From contig JAPZAS010000012.1 in NCBI GenBank assembly GCA_027460525.1, positions 28,564-92,563 of the forward strand: DNA of 64,000 nucleotides, in the 5' to 3' direction. The notes beneath the pieces are model-generated. The model did not search any database and was not told where the DNA came from. It saw nothing but the letters and a program-made list of their open reading frames with translations. The first letter of the stretch is position 1. Each line of letters begins with the position of its first letter. Shown here in pieces: positions 34,476 to 44,496 of this stretch. Source of the stretch: Candidatus Methanoperedens sp. GTDB taxonomy: Archaea; Halobacteriota; Methanosarcinia; Methanosarcinales; Methanoperedenaceae. A program made the translations under genes and the position numbers.

Positions 34476-35621
34476 ATGAAAATCTGCATCATTTCACCTT
34501 ACTTTACCCCATTTGTAAAAGGAAGTGAACACGGCTTAGCTCAAAAGCTCACCGAATTCGATCATGATGTAACCATTTTAACATCCACAAGCAATGCCCC
34601 ACGTGAGAAAATGGTGATTAAAAAAAAATATAAGGAAGAGTACAATTTTAAGGTAAAATATCTTGCTTCTATCGATTTCTATGAGAACCCAATAGCTCCT
34701 TCGGTTTTTCTTCATGTTCTTCGAGGTAAATACGATGTTGTAATGTTGCGAGAAGATTACCCTGTCATGTGCCATCTAGCATACCTTGCAGCGAGGATAA
34801 CGAATACGCCGTTGACGTTATCGACCGATAGAACATATTCCTTGAGCAGTTTCACGCTTAAGGGTATCTTTTTAAAAATTCTCGACTGCACAATAAACAG
34901 GATTGTGAGAAATAATGTAGATGCGTACATAGCTCATTGCAGCTCTGCTAAAGAGTTTGTAATCAAAAAATTAAAAACCAATAAGGATGTGAAGGTGATA
35001 CACATAGGTGTTGATACGGACTTTTTTAAACCGGTGGTCACCCAGTGCATCTATTTAAAAGAGGGAGAGTTCAAAATATTAACGATCGCGCGGTTGCACC
35101 AGTACAAGGGATTAGAGTACCTTATAAAGGCTATGACTGCAGTCGTTAAAAAGCATAAGGATGTTAAATTATATGTTAAAGGGAAAGGACCTGAAGAAAA
35201 ACATCTAAAAAAAATGGTTGAAGAATTAGGATTAAGTAAGCATGTTATATTCTTAAAAGAAGCGATTCCTGGCGATAAGCTGCCTGAATTTTATTCTGAA
35301 TGTGATCTCTACGTTCAGCCCAGTATCATAGAACCCTTCGGGATCGCTGTTCTGGAGGCAATGGCATGTGGAAAGCCGGTGGTCGGGTCAAAGACAGGCG
35401 GGATGCTGGATACTATTGTAGATGGAGTAACCGGCTTTTCTGTGCCACCCGGTAACTCGGAAGAGTTGTCCAGAGCGATTATAAAATTCATAGACGATAG
35501 AACTTTACTTATGAAAATAGGTGAAAATGCAAGAAAAGAGGCGCAGCGATACGATTGGCACGTAATAACTCGGCAATATCTTAATGTAATGAGTGAAGTT
35601 TTAACACATAAAAGTAGTTGA
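34476..35621 (+). CDS. Family 4 glycosyltransferase
   Basis: A 381-residue GT-B glycosyltransferase. The C-terminal nucleotide-binding half has ILTIARLHQYKGLEYLI and the GT4 motif EPFGIAVLEAMACGKPVVGS, with two Glu spaced as usual. The N-terminal domain has GSEHGLA. It ends exactly where the convergent gene on the other strand ends, with no base between the two stops. Donor and acceptor are unknown. Confidence 0.88.
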   Translation: MKICIISPYFTPFVKGSEHGLAQKLTEFDHDVTILTSTSNAPREKMVIKKKYKEEYNFKVKYLASIDFYENPIAPSVFLHVLRGKYDVVMLREDYPVMCHLAYLAARITNTPLTLSTDRTYSLSSFTLKGIFLKILDCTINRIVRNNVDAYIAHCSSAKEFVIKKLKTNKDVKVIHIGVDTDFFKPVVTQCIYLKEGEFKILTIARLHQYKGLEYLIKAMTAVVKKHKDVKLYVKGKGPEEKHLKKMVEELGLSKHVIFLKEAIPGDKLPEFYSECDLYVQPSIIEPFGIAVLEAMACGKPVVGSKTGGMLDTIVDGVTGFSVPPGNSEELSRAIIKFIDDRTLLMKIGENARKEAQRYDWHVITRQYLNVMSEVLTHKSS

Positions 35622-36707
35622 TCATTGGGTATAAAGTTTTACGTAACTATCAATTATTTTATTAATATCATGTTTCTCTTTAACGAAGTCTCTGCCGGAT
35701 TCTGCAATTCTCTTTGCGAAAAATTTGTCCTCAACCAGCACAAGAATTCTCATTGCGAGATCGTTCACGTCATTTATTTTCGTGAATAAGCAGGTCTTAC
35801 CATCTTCTAAAACATGAGGCAACTCCCCAACTGGAGTTGTGATGACAGGAACAGATCTGACCATTGCTTCCAGGATAGATATTGGTGATACTTCGAATTT
35901 GGACGGCAATACGAAGATATCAGCATCGTCTAAAAATTTTAAGACGTTGTCGTGTGTCTGACGACCGAGAAAATAAATATCTTTTATGTCTTTACTTAAA
36001 TTTTCCATATATTCTCTAAGTGGGCCGTCACCAATGATATATAATTCACATTCTGGCCGTCTATGCTTAACAATTTCAAATGCCGATATCAGCACATCAA
36101 CATTCTTTTCCTCAGAAAGCCTTCCTATAAATATTATTTTTACTCTTTTTTTCCTTTCTTTTCTTGTCCTTGCAAGACCTGTGTCTATTGGCAAAGGGAT
36201 ATAAAAAAGCTTTTCCTCTGCTATCTGAAAAGTTTTCTTAAGCCACTCCTGCTCTATTCTAGATATAGAAATTATTTTATCTGCCGAATAAAAAATAAAT
36301 GCACCAAATGGTTTGTAGAGCATATGAAATATATTTCTGGGGAAGATTTTTGTGAAGCCGAAAGTGTGTGGGGTAAAATAAAACCTTCTGTTCTTTTTAG
36401 CCAGTGCTGCAAATAGCGACGTAAATGAATGATAGTTGTGAGCGTGAATCACATCACAATCTAGCTCCTTTAAATAAAAATAAATTTGTGGAGAAAAATA
36501 GTATGCGTCTCCTGGCGCAATTGAATTAAGCCGTGTTACTTTAACTCCGTTAATCACTTCATTCTTATTTAAGCGACCGGTAGGATCTGTACAAATAACT
36601 TCTACAACAAATCCATTTTTCACCAACTCTTCGCTAATCTCCTGTACATGCCTTTCCACGCCTCCAATGTCCGGAAAATAACGGGGACAGATTTGTACTA
36701 TTTTCAC
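35622..36707 (-). CDS. Family 4 glycosyltransferase
   Basis: A 361-residue GT-B enzyme on the minus strand. The N-terminal loop is FPDIGGVERHVQEIS, and the C-terminal half has IFIGRLSEEKNVDVLI and FEVSPISILEAMVRSVPVITT. It is convergent with the gene before it and divergent from the one after it (59 bases apart). This is one of the few minus-strand genes in the locus and may be a separate acquisition. Confidence 0.88.
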   Translation of the reverse strand: MKIVQICPRYFPDIGGVERHVQEISEELVKNGFVVEVICTDPTGRLNKNEVINGVKVTRLNSIAPGDAYYFSPQIYFYLKELDCDVIHAHNYHSFTSLFAALAKKNRRFYFTPHTFGFTKIFPRNIFHMLYKPFGAFIFYSADKIISISRIEQEWLKKTFQIAEEKLFYIPLPIDTGLARTRKERKKRVKIIFIGRLSEEKNVDVLISAFEIVKHRRPECELYIIGDGPLREYMENLSKDIKDIYFLGRQTHDNVLKFLDDADIFVLPSKFEVSPISILEAMVRSVPVITTPVGELPHVLEDGKTCLFTKINDVNDLAMRILVLVEDKFFAKRIAESGRDFVKEKHDINKIIDSYVKLYTQ

Positions 36708-36766
36708 TTTAAATGCCTTTTACTTCATCCATGCATTTAATTTAATATAAACATAATGTAAAGGCC

Positions 36767-37921
36767 ATGCATTATGTTAAAAACATCTGTATTGTTGGCC
36801 CCTCTAAAAGATTTTTAAGCGGTATCAGTTATTACACTATCAGGCTGGCAAATGCCTTATCTAAGTCCAGCACAGTATCAGTTATTTGTTTTAGAAGGCT
36901 GCTACCTGAATTCATGTTCCCAGGGCGAGCGCATGTCGGCAAAAAAATCTCAAATCTTGAGTTCTCACCAGATGTAAGGGTATTTGACGGCATGGATTAT
37001 AATAATCCGATAACATGGTATAACGCATATCGATATCTCAAAGCGGAAAAACCTGATATAATCATCCTCCAGTGGTGGACATCTTCAGTTGCACACATGC
37101 ATTTATTATTGAAATTAATAAGCTGGCAACTAAAATTAAAAGTAATTATAGAGTTTCATGAGGTGGTAGATCCTCTGGAAGAGAGCATTCTGCCAATAAG
37201 ACTATATTCTCGTTTAATGGGAAAGATTCTCCGCAGGAATCTCAGTGCATACATCGTACACTCAAATTCAGATAAAATTTTAGTCGCAGAGCGGTATAAA
37301 ATAGACCCGCAAAGGATTCATGTAATCCCTCACGGCCTTTATGACCATTACGGTGAAGTCATAGAAAACAAAAAAGCAAAAGAGCTTCTATCGATTAAAG
37401 AAGATTTTGTGATTTTGTCATTCGGTTTAATACGTAAATATAAAGGAATAGCTTATCTGATTAGTGCATTTGACCAACTGCCAGAAAGTATTGCTAAAAG
37501 AAGCAGGCTGCTTATTGTTGGCGAGATCTGGGAGGGTCGGGAAGAATTGATTAATCAAGTAAAATCATCTATCTATCAGCAGAAAATTACGCTTATCAGC
37601 GAATATGTTCCTGACAACATGGTTCCAGTGTATTTCAGCGCCGCAAATGTCGTTGTTCTGCCATATACAAGGGCTTCGCAGAGTGGTATTGCCCATATTG
37701 CCATGTCATTCGGAAAACCAGTAACCGTTTCAGAGGTAGGAGGGCTAAAAGAATCCATGGGCGGCTATGCAGGAGCATTTTTTGTGCCCCCCATGAATAG
37801 CGATGCTATAAAAGAGCAACTCATTAAACATTTTGGAAGTGAAAAAATATATAATCTCCCAGCGTTAGGATGGGATATAATAAACAAGCAGTATCTCAAA
37901 GTAATATCAGCAATAATATGA
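36767..37921 (+). CDS. Family 4 glycosyltransferase
   Basis: A 384-residue GT-B protein. It begins ICIVGPSKRFLSGISYYTIRLANAL; the C-terminal half shows LSFGLIRKYKGIAYLI and YTRASQSGIAHIAMSFGKPV, with Gln-Ser replacing part of the usual E-x7-E motif. It is the last glycan gene before aglB and lies 58 bases upstream of it. It may finish the lipid-linked glycan. Confidence 0.85.
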   Translation: MHYVKNICIVGPSKRFLSGISYYTIRLANALSKSSTVSVICFRRLLPEFMFPGRAHVGKKISNLEFSPDVRVFDGMDYNNPITWYNAYRYLKAEKPDIIILQWWTSSVAHMHLLLKLISWQLKLKVIIEFHEVVDPLEESILPIRLYSRLMGKILRRNLSAYIVHSNSDKILVAERYKIDPQRIHVIPHGLYDHYGEVIENKKAKELLSIKEDFVILSFGLIRKYKGIAYLISAFDQLPESIAKRSRLLIVGEIWEGREELINQVKSSIYQQKITLISEYVPDNMVPVYFSAANVVVLPYTRASQSGIAHIAMSFGKPVTVSEVGGLKESMGGYAGAFFVPPMNSDAIKEQLIKHFGSEKIYNLPALGWDIINKQYLKVISAII

Positions 37922-37979
37922 CAAAAAGCTTTCGCATGTGTGCGAATTGACAGGATTGAATCTGCTGTACGGGCTTAAT

Positions 37980-40538
37980 ATGTCTAAGAACAAGAAAAGA
38001 CGCGATGAAAGAAAATCCAGTATTAAAGGTAAAGAAGAAATAAAACGCGAGTTAAAAGTTCCATCATATTTTACCTATATCTTCGGCATACTTCTTCTAG
38101 CCGTATTTGTCCTATCTCTTTATCTAAGGACTGTGATGCCCTACGACAGCGTTTTCAGGGATGGCGTAGTAGCTTTTGCTTCCGATGATTCTGTATTCCA
38201 CATGCGCCTTGTGGAAAATACCCTATACAATTTTCCCCACCAGATTTTCTATGATGCATTCACTGTATATCCATACGGCGCCCCGGTACATTGGGGTCCT
38301 CTTTTCACACAGATAATTGCCACGCTTTCTCTCATTGCCGGCATGGGTAGCTACAATATGCAGATGGTGAATATCATAGGCGCTTTTTTCCCATCTGTAC
38401 TTGGAGCACTTGTTGTTTTCCCTGTATATTACATAGGGAAACACCTTGGCAGCAGGAACACGGGTCTGCTTGCTGCTTTTATGATTGCTGTGCTACCAGG
38501 TCAGTTCTTCTCCCGTTCAACACTTGGCTTCACCGACAACCACGTAGCTGAGGTGCTTTTCAGCAGTGCAACCATCGCTTTCTTTATTCTTGCAATAAAA
38601 TCAGGCAGGGAAAGAAATATAAAATTTTCTGAAGTACATTTAAAAGACAAGCCAGTGCTGTATTCGATATTTGCTGGTGTGATGCTTGCCAGTTATCAGC
38701 TTAGCTGGCCAGGTGCCCCGTTTTTCGCCATGATAATATCAATATTTATTTTGATTCAATATATAATAGACGACATGGGCGACAGATCAACCGATTACCT
38801 TGCCATAGCAGCAGTGCCTTTGTTTTTGGTGGAATTAATTTCCGTTCTACCATACGTTCATTCAGAATATGGTTTTGGGCCATACTTTTATTCATGGTTC
38901 CATGTAGCTGTGCCCATAGTTGGAATGGGGCTTCCGATTGCGCTGAGTTTCATTTCTAGGGAGATAAAGAAAAGAGGCTACGCCTCATATTATTACCCTA
39001 TTTCTCTTGGAGGCTTCTTTGTGCTGGGCATGCTGGCAATGAAAGCTATTCTGCCTCAGCTGTACGCCGCCATCATTGGTGCGCCCAGTGTTATATTTGC
39101 ATTTCCCACAGGAGGCTCGAGCACCGTTGCTGAAGCCTTATCTATTTTAGAAAAACCAGGTATGATAGCTGGTGAGTTCCCAGTAACTGGAATGTTCCAG
39201 ACGTTCCAGACGGATAACTTTGTACTTTTGTTTATAATAATAGTCATGCTGGCTGTTGGATATAGAGTCGTCAGGAAACAAAGACCAGAGGATATGCTTT
39301 TCTTAGTATGGAGCCTCGTGATGCTTCTTGCAATGTTTGGCCAGAACAGGTGGTCATATTATTTTGCCGTGAACATTGCCATTATGGTTGGTTACGCGGG
39401 TGCAGCCCTTTCAGAGAGAATATTGAAGTTTGGAGGATGGGAATTGCCACTTAATAAAGAAAATATCGGCTTCAGCAGGGTGCTCTCCCCGATTCTTGTA
39501 GTGATGCTACTGCTATTCTTTGCCTATCCTGCCTTTTCTGAAACCTATACAACGTATTCCAGATACGGTGGGGGCGACCCTTCAGGCGGAGGCTTTGCCG
39601 AGTGGCTTGACGCCCTTAACTGGATGCGCTATAACACTCCAGACCCGGGGTTGGATTATCTTGCCATTTATGAAAAACCCAAAAACGGCACATATCCGTA
39701 TCCTAAAACTGCATACGGTGTTATGAGCTGGTGGGATTACGGGCATATCATTACATACTGGGCTCACAGGATACCCAATGCAAACCCGTTCCAGGCCGGC
39801 ATTGGCGGCGGGTCTGCGCATGTACCAGGAGCTTCTTCATTTTTAACTGCTAAAAGCGAAGAGGAAGCAAACTCTGTCTTAAATGCTCTTGGAATCAATG
39901 GGAAACCCGGAGCACGGTACATTATGAGCAATGCCTATATGGCATATGGCATAATGGATGTATTTGGAATCTGGAACGAAGATTATGGCTATCGCATCCA
40001 GATCCAGACGAACCAGGGACCTCAGGTTGTGCCTTCCTCGAAATATTATGATACTATGGAAGCAAAGCTCCACATTTTTGATGGTAATGGCTTAAAGAAC
40101 TATAGATTTGTGCATGAGTCCCCTATAAATCCGTATACTCAGGGCGGCAATGAAGAGCAATGGTATAAATATGTTTATAATACATTATTATACGGGGGCA
40201 AAATCCCTGTGGAAAATTCAGGCCTTGTCAAGGTTTTCGAATATGTAAAAGGTGCAAAAATCACAGGAAATGCGCCGCCGAATACTACAGTCACGCTGAC
40301 CAATACCATTAAAACAAATATCGGAAGAACCATTAACTATTCGCAGACAACTACTTCGAATGGAACTTATGAATTCACAGTTCCATATTCGACGCTTGGC
40401 CCAATCCCGGGAGAGACTCAGTTTGATACCAAACCGGCAGGTCCATATACAGTGACCGTGGGCAATGTCTCAAAGCAAATAGAAGTAAGTGAAAAAGATG
40501 TTCTTGAAGGCAATACAGTAACCCTTAATTTAATTTAG
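37980..40538 (+). CDS. aglB: Dolichyl-phosphooligosaccharide-protein glycotransferase (AglB/STT3)
   Basis: About 852 residues. The N-terminal half has around a dozen transmembrane helices. The first extracytoplasmic loop has FASDDSVFHMRL, and a second acidic block is GFTDNHVAEV. The hallmark WWDYG is at residues 584-588 (VMSWWDYGHIITYW). A beta-rich C-terminal domain (GNAPPNTTVTLTN) follows. AglB moves the finished glycan from dolichol phosphate to Asn in N-x-S/T sequons outside the cell. The ATG at 37980 is preferred to the one at 37938, because the lysine/arginine-rich MSKNKKRRDERK is a normal cytoplasmic leader. Confidence 0.93.
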   Translation: MSKNKKRRDERKSSIKGKEEIKRELKVPSYFTYIFGILLLAVFVLSLYLRTVMPYDSVFRDGVVAFASDDSVFHMRLVENTLYNFPHQIFYDAFTVYPYGAPVHWGPLFTQIIATLSLIAGMGSYNMQMVNIIGAFFPSVLGALVVFPVYYIGKHLGSRNTGLLAAFMIAVLPGQFFSRSTLGFTDNHVAEVLFSSATIAFFILAIKSGRERNIKFSEVHLKDKPVLYSIFAGVMLASYQLSWPGAPFFAMIISIFILIQYIIDDMGDRSTDYLAIAAVPLFLVELISVLPYVHSEYGFGPYFYSWFHVAVPIVGMGLPIALSFISREIKKRGYASYYYPISLGGFFVLGMLAMKAILPQLYAAIIGAPSVIFAFPTGGSSTVAEALSILEKPGMIAGEFPVTGMFQTFQTDNFVLLFIIIVMLAVGYRVVRKQRPEDMLFLVWSLVMLLAMFGQNRWSYYFAVNIAIMVGYAGAALSERILKFGGWELPLNKENIGFSRVLSPILVVMLLLFFAYPAFSETYTTYSRYGGGDPSGGGFAEWLDALNWMRYNTPDPGLDYLAIYEKPKNGTYPYPKTAYGVMSWWDYGHIITYWAHRIPNANPFQAGIGGGSAHVPGASSFLTAKSEEEANSVLNALGINGKPGARYIMSNAYMAYGIMDVFGIWNEDYGYRIQIQTNQGPQVVPSSKYYDTMEAKLHIFDGNGLKNYRFVHESPINPYTQGGNEEQWYKYVYNTLLYGGKIPVENSGLVKVFEYVKGAKITGNAPPNTTVTLTNTIKTNIGRTINYSQTTTSNGTYEFTVPYSTLGPIPGETQFDTKPAGPYTVTVGNVSKQIEVSEKDVLEGNTVTLNLI

Positions 40539-40641
40539 TAAGTGCGAAAGACTTGCCTTAACCTGACACTGTTTTAGAAAAGGCTATTAAGTCAATTCGC
40601 CATCCATATATGCAGGAAACCAAGAACAAAGGATGAGAATT

Positions 40642-41550
40642 ATGTTATATGATGTGGTTATAATCGGAGGTGGACCTGCGGGTCTCACGGCAGGGGTATA
40701 TGTAAAACGCGCTATGCTAAAAGCGCTGTTAATTGAAAGAACGGGTGTCGGAGGGCAGATAATTATTACCGACCTTGTTGAGAACTATCCGGGATTCCTT
40801 GAGATATCCGGGGCAGACCTTGCAAGGAAGTTCGAGGAGCATGCGCAGAAATTCGAGCTTGAAATGAAAAGCATGGTCGAGGTCAGCGAGATCGAGGACA
40901 GGGCAAATATAAAAATAGTGAAAACAACAGCTGGGGACATCGAGACAAAGACCGTAATAATTGCATCGGGCACTACACCAAAAAAATTGGGAACACAGGG
41001 GGAACTTGAGTTTACAGGAAGAGGAGTTTCATATTGCGCTACATGCGACGGTTTTTTTTTCAGGGACAAGGTTGTAGTGGTAATCGGGGGAGGAGATTCT
41101 GCAATCACGGAAGCCATTTTCCTGACAAAGATGGCAAAGAAGGTATATATTGTGCACAGGCGGGATAAGCTTCGCGCAGAAAAGATAAATCAGGAGCATG
41201 CTTTTGCGAATCCCAGGATAAGCTTTGTCTGGGATTCTGTTATAGAAGAAATAGCCGGCAAGAACACAGTCGAGAAGGTAATTGTCAGGAATGTGAAGAC
41301 AAACGCAACATCGGAAATAAGAACTGACGGGGTTTTCATATACGTCGGGCTTATCCCCAACACCGCTTTTGCTAATGTTGAAAAAGACGAGAGGGGATTT
41401 ATAATTGCAAACGATAAAATGGAAACCTCAATCAAGGGCATTTTCGTAGCCGGGGACTGCAGGGTCACACCCCTGCGCCAGATAGCTACTGCGGTGGGCG
41501 ATGGGGCGATCGCCGCAGTCTCTGCAGAAAAATATATAGAAGGGTTATAG
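40642..41550 (+). CDS. trxB: Thioredoxin-disulfide reductase
   Basis: About 303 residues. The FAD loop is DVVIIGGGPAGLTAG, the redox-active pair is Cys132 and Cys135 in YCATCDGFFF, the NAD(P) loop is VVVIGGGDSAITEA, and the C-terminal FAD block is GIFVAGDCR. It reduces thioredoxin in the cytoplasm. The ATG at 40642 fits the family start better than that at 40633. No thioredoxin gene lies nearby. Confidence 0.92.
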   Translation: MLYDVVIIGGGPAGLTAGVYVKRAMLKALLIERTGVGGQIIITDLVENYPGFLEISGADLARKFEEHAQKFELEMKSMVEVSEIEDRANIKIVKTTAGDIETKTVIIASGTTPKKLGTQGELEFTGRGVSYCATCDGFFFRDKVVVVIGGGDSAITEAIFLTKMAKKVYIVHRRDKLRAEKINQEHAFANPRISFVWDSVIEEIAGKNTVEKVIVRNVKTNATSEIRTDGVFIYVGLIPNTAFANVEKDERGFIIANDKMETSIKGIFVAGDCRVTPLRQIATAVGDGAIAAVSAEKYIEGL

Positions 41551-41573
41551 CCTGAATTTACAGCATTGGCGGT

Positions 41574-42047
41574 ATGAATAGAAGAATGGAAAACCAAGAA
41601 GAGCCCAATCTGGATGATTACATATCCGAGGAAGAAAGGGAGCACTTGCTTGCCGGATTGCACAGATTCCTTGTATGGGTAGGCGAGAAAATACCTGAGG
41701 AAGTTGAAGTAAATGGAAAAAGCATTAAACTTCACGAACTGATATGGCGATGCGTACATAAAAAAGAGCTCACAGAAGAGGAAAAAAAGCGACTTTTAGA
41801 TTTAGTTCAATTACTGGAAACAAAAGAGAAACACGATGAAGAGTTTCTTCATAAAGCCAACCTAACCCATGAAGAGGCAAAAAGATTATACGACGAATCT
41901 GCAAGCCTGATCCGTGCTATAATGGATTTGAGAGAATGCGAATCAGGTAAAATAAAATTAAAAGAATCAAGAGATGAAATAAGACAGAAAATCGATGATG
42001 CACGACGATGGATAGGTTTTTTGAAAAACATAGGTAAAAAAAATTAA
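41574..42047 (+). CDS. Small helical charged protein of unknown function (possibly DUF5788-like)
   Basis: A 157-residue soluble protein, rich in Glu, Lys and Arg, predicted almost wholly helical with coiled-coil-like stretches (TEEEKKRLLDLVQLLETKEKHDEEF). It resembles the small archaeal family annotated as DUF5788, from memory only. It begins 23 bases after trxB, so the two are probably co-transcribed, and it overlaps by four bases the convergent acetyltransferase. The start could be ATG at 41574 or 41586. No function can be given. Confidence 0.65.
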   Translation: MNRRMENQEEPNLDDYISEEEREHLLAGLHRFLVWVGEKIPEEVEVNGKSIKLHELIWRCVHKKELTEEEKKRLLDLVQLLETKEKHDEEFLHKANLTHEEAKRLYDESASLIRAIMDLRECESGKIKLKESRDEIRQKIDDARRWIGFLKNIGKKN

Positions 42048-42499
42048 ATCTCAGGGTGTATTTCCAGTCTCATCAAACATGCGTTTTCTTCATTATCATA
42101 GTATTTTTCAATAATTCCGGTCTGGTAAAACCCATGCTTTTCGTAGAATTTTTGGGCTTTGAGATTGCTCAAGCGTACCTCGAGAATAATTTCAAGAACC
42201 CTTTCCCTGCGAAAGGTATTGATTATCTCTTTCAAAAGATAGCTCCCTATGCTGCGGTTTTGATATGCAGGGTGTACCGCAAGGGAAAATATGCGTCCTA
42301 CTTCTAAAGACGCCAGAAAACCTGCAATGTAGCCTACCACAATGCCATTGATTTCAGCTACGAGAAAACCGTCAGGGTTTGTCTCATAGAACTGCATGTA
42401 AAGATAAGGGTCATGCTCATCAAACACCATCCTCTCAATATCAATGACCCACTGGAAATCGGAGGGCTTGAATTTTCGTATGATTATCAATGCTGTCAC
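42044..42499 (-). CDS. rimI: Ribosomal protein alanine N-acetyltransferase-like GNAT
   Basis: A 151-residue GNAT acetyltransferase on the minus strand. It has FKPSDFQWVIDIE, VGYIAGFLASLEVGRIFSLAV, the acetyl-CoA loop HPAYQNRSIGSYLL, and LEVRLSNLKAQKFYEKHGF, which is specific to RimI-type N-terminal acetyltransferases. It modifies N-termini of proteins in the cytoplasm. It is convergent with the preceding gene and divergent from truD. Confidence 0.85.
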   Translation of the reverse strand: MTALIIIRKFKPSDFQWVIDIERMVFDEHDPYLYMQFYETNPDGFLVAEINGIVVGYIAGFLASLEVGRIFSLAVHPAYQNRSIGSYLLKEIINTFRRERVLEIILEVRLSNLKAQKFYEKHGFYQTGIIEKYYDNEENACLMRLEIHPEI

Positions 42500-42694
42500 C
42501 GTTAAACGATTGGATATACCAAATTTCTCTCGACAAGTTTCTGGACGTATAAGAGTCTTCCGACTGGAATAAACAGAAATTCTGCAAGCGAGGCATGGCA
42601 GCTATGTATCTTAAGACATAAGAGCTCAATTAATGCCATCAGGTTTTATTCAAATATTACAGGAGTAATCATCATCGCAGCTAATGACATTGGC

Positions 42695-43954
42695 GTGAGT
42701 TTGTATTACACCAGGACTCCAGGAATCGGAGGGCTCATACGCCAGCAAATTGAGGATTTTTGTGTCGAAGAGCTTACAAACAGGGTCGAAACCACGAATG
42801 GTAAATACCTGATAGTAGAACTCTCAAAAAAAAACTGGGATATTCATCATCTCGTGCGCGATCTTTCCAGAATATTAAGGATAAGCCAGAACAGGTTTGG
42901 CTGGGCAGGTACCAAGGACAAGCGCGCCCTGACAAAACAGAAAATAAGCATATGGGATATTGGCGAAGCTGACATAGACAGGGTGCGATTGAAGGACGTG
43001 GAGCTTGCGGCAATAGGGCGCTCGAATAAAAAAATAAGCCTCGGAGACCTGTGGGGGAACCGCTTTAGAATCACGGTAAGAAATATAGAGCTTTCAAAGG
43101 AAGAGACGCTTTCACGGGTAAAAGCCATAACGCAGGAACTTGAGCGGGGCGCGCCGAATTTCTTTGGCGTGCAGAGGTTCGGGGAGACCAGACCCGTGAC
43201 GCATGTGGTGGGCGAAGCTATCGCGAGAGGAAATTTCAAGGAGGCTGCGCTTACGTATATAGCAAGAGCTTTCGATGGCGAACCTCTGGAAATAAAAAAA
43301 GCGCGCCAGTTTGTTGAGGATACGAGGGACTTTAAGGAGGGGCTGAAGTTATTCCCTGTTCGTTTCCAGTTCGAGAGGGCGATGATGAACCACCTGATTG
43401 CCCATCCTGATGATTACACCGGAGCTTTCAGGGTATTATCCCCGAAATTACAGGCAATGTTCCTCCACGCCTACCAGTCCTATATTTTCAACATTATCCT
43501 TAGCAGGCGTATTGGCTGTGGGATGTCGATATATGAGGCATATGATGGCGATATCGTTTGTTTTAAGAATGAAATGGGCTTGCCTGATACTTCGCGTCTC
43601 CAGAAGGTCACAAAGGATAATCTGGATGGGATAAATAATCTCATAAACAGGGGAAGGGCATTTGCGACTGCGCCGCTTTTGGGGTATGAAACACAGTTTG
43701 CAGAAGGCGCGCCGGGCGAGATTGAGCGGGCTGTGGTCAGAGAGTTAAATGTCGAGCCAGAAGGTTTCAAAGTCCCTAACATGCCTGAACTGTCATCAAA
43801 GGGGCTGCGAAGGGAGATTATTTTGCCTTTCAAGCCTGAATTCAGCGTTGGAGAGGATGATGTTAATGAGGGGAAGACAAAGCTTACCCTTGAGTTCTCT
43901 TTGCAAAAAGGGAGTTATGCAACCACTGTTTTGAGAGAGTATATGAAGAAATAA
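42695..43954 (+). CDS. truD: tRNA pseudouridine(13) synthase TruD
   Basis: A 419-residue archaeal TruD. The catalytic Asp is residue 75 in FGWAGTKDKRALTKQ. Other blocks are PNFFGVQRFGETRPVTH and FLHAYQSYIFN. It makes pseudouridine at position 13 of certain tRNAs. The GTG at 42695 is the first usable start in frame. An AGGAG near 42660 is too far away to be its ribosome site, so the true start could be a non-standard codon upstream. The large insert domain is of normal size for archaea. Confidence 0.92.
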   Translation: MSLYYTRTPGIGGLIRQQIEDFCVEELTNRVETTNGKYLIVELSKKNWDIHHLVRDLSRILRISQNRFGWAGTKDKRALTKQKISIWDIGEADIDRVRLKDVELAAIGRSNKKISLGDLWGNRFRITVRNIELSKEETLSRVKAITQELERGAPNFFGVQRFGETRPVTHVVGEAIARGNFKEAALTYIARAFDGEPLEIKKARQFVEDTRDFKEGLKLFPVRFQFERAMMNHLIAHPDDYTGAFRVLSPKLQAMFLHAYQSYIFNIILSRRIGCGMSIYEAYDGDIVCFKNEMGLPDTSRLQKVTKDNLDGINNLINRGRAFATAPLLGYETQFAEGAPGEIERAVVRELNVEPEGFKVPNMPELSSKGLRREIILPFKPEFSVGEDDVNEGKTKLTLEFSLQKGSYATTVLREYMKK

Positions 43955-44019
43955 ACTTATCATCTTTCCCGCCAAAATATGGTTAATTTGAATTATGAAC
44001 TTACTAAAGGGTAAATCTC

Positions 44020-44487
44020 ATGGCTGAACTATCAGAAGATCAAAAAACAAACCTACGATTTGAATACGAAAAAACTCAGGATATGGTGGTTCATTTTGAT
44101 ACAATTAACTGGACTATTGGGAGTATTTTTATTGCAGGTATATTCTTGATGATCGGGACTGCTGGCGATAAGATACAAATATATCCATTTCTTGCTATAT
44201 TTTCTTTCATCGGGTTGCTTGTTTGGAGACTATTTTACCATCGGCATAAAGCAATTATAAAGGTAAAGTTCAAACGTCTACACTATATAGAACAGATGTT
44301 AGATTTAAAGCAACACCGTCAAGTTGATGAGATGGATCATCCAAAGGCTGACGCAGAAATATCAAAGTGGTGGATCATCCGTTTTTTGAGGGAGCTTGGT
44401 AGAGGAGATCGATACGCAGATATTCTTACATTAGGGATTCCTACTGCTTTGTTATTGATATGGTTTGGACAGGGAATGCCAAAGTAG
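44020..44487 (+). CDS. Small membrane protein of unknown function
   Basis: A 155-residue protein with two hydrophobic helices at about 29-47 and 53-71, a basic middle part (RHKAIIKVKFKRLHYIEQ), and a third hydrophobic segment near the C-terminus (ILTLGIPTALLLIWFG). I do not recognise the family. It lies between truD and purA on the same strand, 9 bases before purA, so it may share their transcript. Confidence 0.65.
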   Translation: MAELSEDQKTNLRFEYEKTQDMVVHFDTINWTIGSIFIAGIFLMIGTAGDKIQIYPFLAIFSFIGLLVWRLFYHRHKAIIKVKFKRLHYIEQMLDLKQHRQVDEMDHPKADAEISKWWIIRFLRELGRGDRYADILTLGIPTALLLIWFGQGMPK

Positions 44488-44496
44488 TGATATAAC